Origin: Planctomycetaceae bacterium
GTDB taxonomy: Bacteria > Planctomycetota > Planctomycetia > Pirellulales > Thermoguttaceae
Length of the DNA stretch: 6,304 nucleotides
NCBI GenBank assembly: GCA_003509805.1
Contig: DOMV01000028.1
Coordinates: 3,786-10,089, forward strand
Direction of reading: 5' to 3'
Positions 1 through 5,158 of this stretch are shown piece after piece. Every line of letters begins with the position of its first letter. Position 1 is the stretch's first letter. The translations under genes and the position numbers were made by a program. The notes beneath the pieces are model-generated. The model was not told the DNA's origin and did not search any database. It saw only the letters and a list, made by a program, of their open reading frames with translations.

Positions 1-44
1 TTCAGGCCGTTTACAGTATAAATCACCTCATCGTATCATTATCC

Positions 45-1001
45 ATGGCGAGCATCCAGCGGCTATCGTTCGAAAAACCCGTCCTTGAACTGGAAGAACA
101 ACTGGAATCACTTCGAAAAACGGCTTCCACTCCGGCGGTTCGGGAAGAAATCCAGCGTCTTCGCAAGGGCACGATCGACCTGCTCAAGCAGATCTACGCA
201 TCGCTCACGCCGTGGGAAACGATTGAAGTCGCGAGGCATCCGGACCGCCCGCAAACGGTCGATTATTTGGAGCTGCTGTTCGATGAGTTCATCGAATTGC
301 ACGGCGACAAACTGTTCGGCGACGACCCGGCGATCCGGACCGGCTGGGCCAAGATCGACGAATACAAGGTAATGGTCGTCGGGCAACAAAAAGGTCGTAC
401 CGTCAAAGAACGTCTCGCGACCCATTACGGATGCGCCCATCCGGAGGGTTATCGCAAGGCGATGAGCAAGATGAAACAGGCGGCCAAATTCGGTCTGCCG
501 ATCATCTGCCTGATCGACACGCCCGGGGCCTATCCGGGCATCGCCTCCGAAGAGCGGGGGGTGGCCCAGGTCATCGCGGAATTGATGTTCGAGATGTCTC
601 TTTTTCCGACGCCGATCATTTGCGTCGTGATCGGCGAAGGCGGATCCGGCGGCGCGATCGGGATCGGGGTCGGTGACCGCGTCGCGATGCTCGAACATTC
701 CTATTATTCCGTGATCAGCCCGGAAGGGTGTTCCGGGATTCTCTGGAAGGGACACGAGCACAAGGACAAGGCGGCCGCGGCCCTGAAGTTGCGATCCCAG
801 GATTTGCTTCGACTCGGCGTGATCGAAAACGTGATCGAGGAACCCGTCGGCGGCGCCCATCGCGATCCACACTTGACGGCTTCACGGTTGAAACAATATC
901 TGCGGTCCCAACTGAAAGAATTGACGAAGATTCCGGTCGAGGAACTGGTCGTGCGACGGTACGAGCGTTTTCGCAAGCTCGGGGTGTTTGAAGAGAATTG
1001 A
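45..1001 (+). CDS. accA: Acetyl-CoA carboxylase carboxyltransferase subunit alpha
   Basis: AccA pairs with AccD to form the cytoplasmic carboxyltransferase, which moves the carboxyl group from carboxybiotin to acetyl-CoA and gives malonyl-CoA, the committed step of fatty-acid synthesis. The 318-residue length is normal for the family. Visible features are an N-terminal helical segment (about 8-50, FEKPVLELEEQL), HGDKLFGDD (86-94), DTPGAYPG (158-165), the glycine-rich GEGGSGGA (197-204) and SPEGCSGILWK (225-235). Many homologues, such as the E. coli protein, have Ala where this one has the second Gly of that last motif. The crotonase-like core is intact. The ATG at 45 gives the usual N-terminus, MASIQRLSFEKP. 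No Shine-Dalgarno site precedes it; a TATAAA at 17-22 is the only promoter-like string and has no clear -35 partner. accD is not in the window. The next gene converges on it, so accA ends its transcription unit here. Confidence 0.97.
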   Translation: MASIQRLSFEKPVLELEEQLESLRKTASTPAVREEIQRLRKGTIDLLKQIYASLTPWETIEVARHPDRPQTVDYLELLFDEFIELHGDKLFGDDPAIRTGWAKIDEYKVMVVGQQKGRTVKERLATHYGCAHPEGYRKAMSKMKQAAKFGLPIICLIDTPGAYPGIASEERGVAQVIAELMFEMSLFPTPIICVVIGEGGSGGAIGIGVGDRVAMLEHSYYSVISPEGCSGILWKGHEHKDKAAAALKLRSQDLLRLGVIENVIEEPVGGAHRDPHLTASRLKQYLRSQLKELTKIPVEELVVRRYERFRKLGVFEEN

Positions 1002-1075
1002 AGAGCGGAGTTGCCGCTTCTTGATATACTGCCGATCTGCTGCCGCCGGACAGGAAGTTTCATCGTCCGGTTGTT

Positions 1076-1103
1076 GCGGATATCAAAAGTGTTTTTCATC
1101 CGC
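1076..1103 (+). terminator. Stem-loop downstream of accA, possible weak terminator
   Basis: GCGGAT (1076-1081) pairs with ATCCGC (1098-1103), and an inner AAAA (1085-1088) pairs with TTTT (1092-1095) around a 3-nt loop. The stem lies 75 bp after the accA stop, where a terminator is expected between convergent genes. No T-run follows it, so intrinsic termination is doubtful; it could instead be a transcript-end or processing structure. Confidence 0.25.
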
Positions 1104-1161
1104 CCCGGCAACGTCCGATAATGTTTCTTATGTTCGGTTGCAGTGCTGTGTTTTGAGGGTT

Positions 1162-1267
1162 TTATACCGAAGCCGGCTCCGTTTTCCGTCTGTCCCTCCT
1201 GGTTACCTTCGGAAAACAGTCTTTCCAAAGAATCGGCCTCGGGAAATTTCAACAGCCTTCGGTATAA
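1162..1267 (-). mobile_element. Palindromic repeat element, copy 1 (MITE-like, intergenic)
   Basis: The ends form a perfect 11-bp terminal inverted repeat, TTATACCGAAG (1162-1172) and CTTCGGTATAA (1257-1267). The 100-bp core (1165-1264) aligns without gaps to the reverse complement of the copy at 3874-3973, matching at 85 of 100 positions. The strand given is the one read in frame in the other copy; translated that way this copy is also open and contains FPEADSLE. Internal self-complementarity includes GGAAA/TTTCC around a 6-nt loop. No transposase is encoded. If the ends are TACC...GGTA, the flanking TA on both sides could be a target duplication, but TA is its own reverse complement and could equally be part of the inverted repeat. 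The repeat is directly seen; mobility is inferred. Confidence 0.75.
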
Positions 1268-1269
1268 CA

Positions 1270-1296
1270 AGGTTCACGAGGTTCACGCGGTTCCAG
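1270..1296 (+). repeat. Short 9-bp tandem repeat
   Basis: AGGTTCACG occurs twice in tandem (1270-1278 and 1279-1287), followed by a decayed third unit (CGGTTCCAG). It begins 3 bp after the palindromic element ends. It is non-coding and probably arose by replication slippage; no function is suggested. Confidence 0.5.
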
Positions 1297-1330
1297 CGCA
1301 ACGCACAGGAAGACTGACAATCTTTGCCAT

Positions 1331-1358
1331 GCGCGCTCGGAGTCAACCTTCTGCGCGC
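1331..1358 (-). terminator. GC-rich inverted repeat downstream of the CvpA-family gene
   Basis: GCGCGC at 1331-1336 and 1353-1358 form a perfect 6-bp stem with a 16-nt loop, 46 bp beyond the stop of the CvpA-family gene in its direction of transcription. There is no T-run on the exit side, so this is at most a weak candidate for a transcript-end hairpin. A six-base alternating GC repeat can arise by chance in GC-rich DNA. Confidence 0.22.
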
Positions 1359-1404
1359 GGGAGGATTATCATGCCGTTTACGCTATAACAAGAAAGAAGC
1401 CGCA

Positions 1405-2514
1405 TCAATTCTTTTTCAATCCCTTGGCCCAGCCGAGAGGATCGAACGGTTTCACAGATTCCGGGGTCGCGTTTTGCGGGTCGTTTGTGATCGGGGTGAA
1501 CACGTGGACCTCGGAGGCGCGACCATCGGGTACGGGAGCAATGGAACCGTATGCCGGTTGAAACGTAGAATTATCCGAGGGCATGTCGCGAGGCCCCCAG
1601 CCGCCGGCGGTTGGCGAAGTGGGAGGAACGGGCCTTCTTTCTTCCGGAATCGCGGGCCCGCCGGAGTAGCCGGTAACGGTTTGCCGTAATCGGGGCGTTA
1701 GCGGGGAGGCGGAACCTGTCGCCTGGGTGTCGGCATTCGATGGAAATGGATCATGTTGAAATTGATCCTTGAGCGAATCGATTCCCGCAACAAACTTATC
1801 AAGTGCGCCCACCGCCTTGCGGGCATCGCTTTCCGGTTTCTCCTCGTTCGGGTCGTCAACCTGCCCTCCGGTATCTTTCGAACCCCAAATGAAGCCGGAC
1901 AGCGCACCCCATCTTGAGGACCACGTCGTTTTTTCGGGTTCTTCTTCCGAGTGTTTCGCGGTCGGCGCTGCGGCCACGCGATTTTGACCGTCCCCCCCCT
2001 GCTCCGCCTCGACCTTTTGGCGAAACCGCTCGATTTGAGCATGAAGTCGGCGACAGACATCTTCCGGAATCAACGCCCCCGTTTTCTCGATCGCAAGAGT
2101 CAGATAGTGTCCGCTTTTCGATGAAAGAACCCAACTCCGGCTTGTTTCCGACAACGATACTCCGAAAAAAGTCACAATCATTGCCAGAAGCAATCCTTTC
2201 AACAGGCCGAGCATGGCTCCGACCTGGCGATCGAACTCCTTAAGTTGCATCGACTTCAAGGCTGCCGTAATCATGCCGGAAAGAAACCAGAAACCAATCC
2301 AGACACCGATGAAAAGAAGCAGCATGGCCACATAACGATTCCAAGGCTCGTCGAGCGGCACAGCCGGGGCGATCAATCCGCTGCATCGCGCTGCGACGAT
2401 CCAACCGACAATCACGCCCGCAATCGAGGCAAGTTGAGCGGTAAAACCTTTCATGCCGCCCCGAATGGTCATGCAAACGAGAATCGCGAGGACAATATAG
2501 TCAAACAGCGTCAT
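1405..2514 (-). CDS. CvpA-family membrane protein with long disordered tail
   Basis: This 369-residue protein belongs to the CvpA family of small inner-membrane proteins, named after a factor needed for colicin V production in E. coli; their biochemical role remains poorly defined. Hydrophobic segments lie at about 4-16, 27-45, 62-85 and 101-123, with the family-like start MTLFDYIVLAILV and GGMKGF (19-24). Residues 125-170 form a charged helical stretch (RRLHAQIERFRQKVEAE). Residues 175-369 are Pro, Ser and Asp rich and look disordered, making the protein roughly twice the length of classic CvpA. The ATG at 2514 was chosen because it places the first membrane helix at the N-terminus; the frame stays open for 1170 bp further upstream, but that part is antisense to the hydrolase gene and lacks family features. 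No Shine-Dalgarno site is visible. The gene is divergent from the hydrolase gene. Confidence 0.82.
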   Translation of the reverse strand: MTLFDYIVLAILVCMTIRGGMKGFTAQLASIAGVIVGWIVAARCSGLIAPAVPLDEPWNRYVAMLLLFIGVWIGFWFLSGMITAALKSMQLKEFDRQVGAMLGLLKGLLLAMIVTFFGVSLSETSRSWVLSSKSGHYLTLAIEKTGALIPEDVCRRLHAQIERFRQKVEAEQGGDGQNRVAAAPTAKHSEEEPEKTTWSSRWGALSGFIWGSKDTGGQVDDPNEEKPESDARKAVGALDKFVAGIDSLKDQFQHDPFPSNADTQATGSASPLTPRLRQTVTGYSGGPAIPEERRPVPPTSPTAGGWGPRDMPSDNSTFQPAYGSIAPVPDGRASEVHVFTPITNDPQNATPESVKPFDPLGWAKGLKKN

Positions 2515-2829
2515 CGATAGGAAATGGAGAGGTAAATCCGATACAGTGAAATGTGAATCGTCATTGTTCTTATACGAGAGATTTTTATCAAATATTGGGC
2601 TTTTCTCCAATAGCAAAATTTCGTAACCTCCCGGTCCGGTCCCGGTCACTATACCGCAAACGCCTGAAATTGTTCCCGCGCACAATCGCCTGTCGCCCGA
2701 ATAATTCGCGCAAATGCTTACATCAACAAAAGTTGTGGGCGAGCGAGTGCGGCAGGCGGACTTGACCACCTGTTCGTTTTCACCGCGTTTCCAGTATATC
2801 CTTTCGTTTTTCCTCACCCTCCCGATTCC
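2515..2829. other. Divergent promoter region between CvpA-family and hydrolase genes
   Basis: This 315-bp stretch separates two divergent starts and must hold both promoters. It is locally AT-rich at about 2545-2615. For the CvpA-family gene, the minus strand has TATAGT (complement of 2648-2653) with GGAACA (complement of 2671-2676) at a 17-bp spacing, but the upstream hexamer matches the sigma-70 consensus at only 3 of 6 positions. For the hydrolase gene, TATATC lies at 2795-2800, but the nearest good -35 string, TTGACC (2762-2767), is 27 bp away, too far for a standard promoter. No gene, riboswitch or RNA was recognised. Confidence 0.45.
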
Positions 2830-4479
2830 GTGGGCAATTTCAAACAGCATGTCACCGCAAGCACGGCAACTGGGATCGTCTACGGAACGGCCGGCGCACT
2901 TTACGGGGTCCCGGAAACGACCTGCCTCATCGCCGCCGGGAGTTGTGCGGCAAGCGGCATGTTGCCGGACATCGACAGCGATTCGAGCCGTTCTTTCCAG
3001 GAATGCATCTACCTGACAGCAGGAATCGCAGCGGTCCTGGTCGTCAGCAAGCTGAAAGAATTTCCGCTGAATCCGGAAATCATCACCCTGGCCGGGGCGG
3101 GAATGTTTTTTTTCATCCGCTTCGGGGTCGGATCGATGCTGAAGCGTTGGACCGTACACCGGGGAATGTTTCACAGCATTCCCGCAGCCGCGATCGCGGC
3201 CGAACTCGTTTTTTTGTTTTCTTCCGGTCCGGTCGAATGGCGATTGTACAAGGGATTCGCGATTTTCCTGGGGTTCCTGTCCCATTTGCTCCTGGACGAG
3301 ATTTTCAGCATCGACCTGGCGGGCCGGCGGATCAAGAAATCGTTCGGGACGGCCATTAAAATGTACGATCCGAAACACCTGGGTAATTCGCTGTGTTTTT
3401 ACGCGGCGACAGCCGTGCTGTTCATCGTCGCGACAAAGGAGCCCGGGATTGCGGAGGCGATCGACGAACAGGGAGATCGGCTTGTCGCGGAAGCGGCCAC
3501 TCATGTGGAAGCGGGAAAAGAAAAACCGTGGTGGTCCTCCCTGCTCGCCGTCGAAGACGCCCTTGAAAAACGATTTTCCGTTGCGCGGGAAAGAATGGGA
3601 ATCGAAAACGTGCGCCGTTCTCAAGACGGTGTTCCCGTGGACTGCGCTCGATACCGGTCCGATTTTCAAACGGTTTCCGGGCATGTTTCGCAGGTCCTTT
3701 CCGAAAATTTTTCAGGAATCCCCCTGCCCTTCTCGCCCAATACGATGACGCCCAATACGGTTTCACAGGCGTCTTCCCCCCTGCCCTCCCCGACTGACGA
3801 TCCGGTTGACGATCCGGTCGCCGTTTCGCCCGGCGTTTTACCGCAATCCGCTCTGGCCGGTACGTCGGTTGTCTACCGAACGCCGTCGCAATTCCCCGAA
3901 GCCGATTCTTTGGAAAGCCTGTTTTCCGAAAGTAACCAAGCGGGACGGACGGACAACTCAACCGGCTTCGGTAGAAACGGTTCCTCCGCGGAACGTTCAC
4001 GCAATCCTTTGCGTTGGGAACCGGAGGAACACACCGTCTCGATCCCGGACGATCCTGTTTTCTCCCGGGCCTTGGTCCATCCGGGCGTCCATTCCCAGGT
4101 CTTGCCGCTCGATTCCGTTTCCTCCCTGGAAATTCAGGCGGTATTGCCAAGCGTTCCCCAAGCGGTTCCATCGACGAGCATTCTCCAAATGCGTCCGGAC
4201 TCAATGGCGGACTCTGCGACGGACTCTGCGGCGGACTCAACGGCGGGCCTGCGGGAAAACGAGGCCCATATCGCGAAAGCGATGGTTTCGATTCTTCCGA
4301 TGCGGGAGGAAGAAAACGGCGGGAACGGCGGCAGGAATATCATGGGAACCGGCCTTGGCGCCATTCCTTTCGACGCCGGCCTTTTCGACGCCGGCCCGTC
4401 CAATCCGCCGGGTGTCCGTGGTTCGCGCGAAAACACGCCGCAACCCCCCAGAATGCCGGCGACGATTTTCCTTCCCTGA
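2830..4479 (+). CDS. YdjM-like membrane-bound metal-dependent hydrolase with long low-complexity tail
   Basis: The protein has 549 residues. Residues 1-205 match the YdjM/LexA-binding inner-membrane hydrolase family: H7 in the N-terminal FKQH, the acidic MLPDIDSD (44-51), HRGMFHS (110-116) and HLLLDE (152-157) supply the His and Asp residues expected to bind metal. Hydrophobic segments lie near 14-42, 61-73, 84-100, 117-131, 142-158 and 187-202. The substrate is unknown. Residues 230-549 are Pro, Ser and Asp rich, look disordered, and carry in-frame duplications plus a palindromic repeat element (about residues 349-382). Family members usually lack such a tail, as I recall. The start is GTG at 2830; its peptide MGNFKQHVTAST fits planctomycete relatives from memory. 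No Shine-Dalgarno site is visible. The tail stays in frame to its TGA stop, but other frames are also open here, so its expression is less certain than that of the membrane domain. Confidence 0.8.
   Translation: MGNFKQHVTASTATGIVYGTAGALYGVPETTCLIAAGSCAASGMLPDIDSDSSRSFQECIYLTAGIAAVLVVSKLKEFPLNPEIITLAGAGMFFFIRFGVGSMLKRWTVHRGMFHSIPAAAIAAELVFLFSSGPVEWRLYKGFAIFLGFLSHLLLDEIFSIDLAGRRIKKSFGTAIKMYDPKHLGNSLCFYAATAVLFIVATKEPGIAEAIDEQGDRLVAEAATHVEAGKEKPWWSSLLAVEDALEKRFSVARERMGIENVRRSQDGVPVDCARYRSDFQTVSGHVSQVLSENFSGIPLPFSPNTMTPNTVSQASSPLPSPTDDPVDDPVAVSPGVLPQSALAGTSVVYRTPSQFPEADSLESLFSESNQAGRTDNSTGFGRNGSSAERSRNPLRWEPEEHTVSIPDDPVFSRALVHPGVHSQVLPLDSVSSLEIQAVLPSVPQAVPSTSILQMRPDSMADSATDSAADSTAGLRENEAHIAKAMVSILPMREEENGGNGGRNIMGTGLGAIPFDAGLFDAGPSNPPGVRGSRENTPQPPRMPATIFLP
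3734..3759 (+). repeat. 15-bp period duplication in hydrolase tail
   Basis: CGCCCAATACG occurs at 3734-3744 and again at 3749-3759. It is in frame and gives two copies of PNT. It looks like a small slippage duplication in the disordered tail. Confidence 0.5.
3796..3819 (+). repeat. 12-bp tandem duplication in hydrolase tail
   Basis: GACGATCCGGTT (3796-3807) is followed by GACGATCCGGTC (3808-3819). The unit is a multiple of three and encodes DDPV twice, so it preserves the frame. Confidence 0.6.
3872..3975 (+). mobile_element. Palindromic repeat element, copy 2 (in frame inside the hydrolase gene)
   Basis: The ends are TCTACCGAA (3872-3880) and TTCGGTAGA (3967-3975), a perfect 9-bp inverted repeat. 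The 100-bp core (3874-3973) is the reverse-complement partner of the intergenic copy at 1165-1264, with 15 mismatches and no gaps. The hydrolase frame reads straight through it and adds roughly residues 349-382 (containing FPEADSLE and NSTGFG). A 100-bp core plus a 2-bp target duplication would add 102 bp, or 34 codons, and so keep frame; this is inference, since the flanks here are TC and GA, not an obvious duplication. Behaviour resembles palindromic elements found inside Rickettsia genes, although I see no sequence relationship. Confidence 0.75.
4198..4245 (+). repeat. Four 12-bp tandem repeats encoding DS-x-x
   Basis: Four 12-bp units starting at 4198, 4210, 4222 and 4234 each begin GACTC and encode DSMA, DSAT, DSAA and DSTA. 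They are in the hydrolase frame and keep it, as expected for slippage tolerated in a disordered tail. Confidence 0.75.
4368..4396 (+). repeat. 15-bp period duplication encoding FDAG twice
   Basis: TTTCGACGCCGGCC occurs at 4368-4381 and 4383-4396. The 15-bp period preserves the hydrolase frame and gives FDAGLFDAG near its C-terminus. Confidence 0.65.
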
Positions 4480-4533
4480 GGATGATGCACGAAAATCGAA
4501 CGCGGGGAAGCCGTATGACAGCCTATCGGGTCA

Positions 4534-4572
4534 GGCTTTTGGGGGCTGTGTGCAGCATTACTGCCAAAAGCC
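4534..4572 (+). terminator. Inverted repeat between convergent hydrolase and dtd genes, likely terminator
   Basis: GGCTTTTGG (4534-4542) and CCAAAAGCC (4564-4572) form a perfect 9-bp stem, with a possible inner GCAG/CTGC hairpin. It lies 54 bp after the hydrolase stop and 53 bp beyond the dtd stop, so it is central between two converging genes. A run of six T follows at 4591-4596, 18 bp past the stem on the plus strand, which is looser than a classical intrinsic terminator. No T-run follows on the dtd side. Confidence 0.5.
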
Positions 4573-4625
4573 CGGCGCGCCCTCGTTTGGTTTTTTCTCC
4601 GAAGGTCAATACCGGTACCGGCAAA

Positions 4626-5078
4626 TCAACGCCTGGCCGAGTCGATAATCAGAGTCACGGGTCCGTCATTGACGGATTCGACGGCCATGTCGCGCTGAAA
4701 CGCTCCGGTTCGGACCCGGAACCCCCGGCGGCGCAGCAGTTCGACGAAGAATTCATACAGTCTTCCGGCATCCTCGGGGCGTGCAGCCTCGGCGAAACCG
4801 GGCCGTCTCCCCTTGCGGCAATCGCCATACAGGGTAAACTGACTGACGACGAGCAGTTCGCCGTCGACGTCCGCGAGCGCGAGATTCATTTTCCCATCGG
4901 CATCCTCGAATACACGCAGTCCGGCGACCTTCGAAGCGAGATAAACCGCGTCGTCTTCGGTATCGACCGTGCTTACGCCGAGCAATATCAGGAATCCGCG
5001 CGCGATCGATCCGACGACCGCACCGTCGTCACGGAGCGCGACTTGGGCCCGGGCGACCCGTTGAACAACCACGCGCAT
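4626..5078 (-). CDS. dtd: D-aminoacyl-tRNA deacylase
   Basis: Dtd hydrolyses D-amino acids (and glycine) from mischarged tRNAs in the cytoplasm, a proofreading step that keeps the translation machinery L-specific. The 150-residue length is typical. The start MRVVVQRVARAQV is canonical, SQFTL (79-83) carries the family's key Thr and backbone elements, and NDGPVT (137-142) contains the Gly-Pro motif that enters the partner subunit's active site in the homodimer. All are intact. The ATG at 5078 is supported by GAGG 8 bp upstream. The gene converges with the hydrolase gene and diverges from pdxA, so it is probably monocistronic. There is no functional link to its neighbours beyond general housekeeping. 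Confidence 0.96.
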   Translation of the reverse strand: MRVVVQRVARAQVALRDDGAVVGSIARGFLILLGVSTVDTEDDAVYLASKVAGLRVFEDADGKMNLALADVDGELLVVSQFTLYGDCRKGRRPGFAEAARPEDAGRLYEFFVELLRRRGFRVRTGAFQRDMAVESVNDGPVTLIIDSARR

Positions 5079-5086
5079 GGCAATCG

Positions 5087-5090
5087 CCTC
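5087..5090 (-). promoter_or_regulatory. Ribosome binding site of dtd
   Basis: On the minus strand GAGG (complement of 5087-5090) lies 8 bp before the dtd ATG. It is the only convincing Shine-Dalgarno-like site in the window, since the other four starts lack one. Confidence 0.5.
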
Positions 5091-5098
5091 ACAATACG

Positions 5099-5125
5099 TT
5101 TGTCTTCATTACTTTTGTCTTCATT
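5099..5125. repeat. 12-bp direct repeat in the dtd/pdxA divergent spacer
   Basis: TTTGTCTTCATT occurs at 5099-5110 and exactly again at 5114-5125, a 15-bp period, inside the 80-bp spacer between divergent dtd and pdxA starts. The position fits an operator or promoter-proximal site acting on either gene, but a slippage duplication explains it equally well. No standard promoter hexamer pair with 16-18 bp spacing was found around it. Confidence 0.5.
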
Positions 5126-5158
5126 TTGCCTTCAGGCGGAAAATCGAACGGCATCGAC

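Larger units (their letters stand above)
1002..1404. other. Gene-free convergent intergenic region
   Basis: This 403-bp region lies between the accA stop and the stop of the opposing CvpA-family gene. I see no credible gene: the open frames that cross it run antisense into accA or lack family features. It holds a stem-loop near accA, one palindromic element copy (1162-1267), a short 9-bp tandem repeat, and a GC-rich inverted repeat near the CvpA-family gene end. Another perfect 6-bp inverted repeat, CCGGAC/GTCCGG (1046-1051 and 1065-1070), is too short to interpret. Confidence 0.7.

Noticed and set aside
704..1270. 188-residue minus-strand frame containing the FPEADSLE peptide
   Set aside because: Most of it is antisense to accA. 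Only the part inside the repeat element resembles another protein segment, and that is explained by the element itself.
6..1388. 16-bp near repeat GCCGTTTAC..TATAA at 6-21 and 1373-1388
   Set aside because: Fourteen of 16 matches between two places in a 6.3-kb window is expected by chance a few times, and no longer similarity surrounds it.
2515..3684. N-terminal extension of the CvpA-family frame to a 759-residue protein
   Set aside because: The extension is antisense to the conserved hydrolase domain, lacks family features and would displace the first membrane helix from the N-terminus; it is an open frame caused by GC-rich coding DNA.
3422..4240. 272-residue minus-strand frame opposite the hydrolase tail
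   Set aside because: Arg/Pro-rich composition and no domain, typical of a mirror frame of a GC-rich gene; its similarity to the 988-1317 frame is only the repeat element read backwards.
4592..4610. CCGAAGGT string resembling an internal piece of the palindromic element
   Set aside because: Only about 10 bases match and neither inverted-repeat end is nearby.
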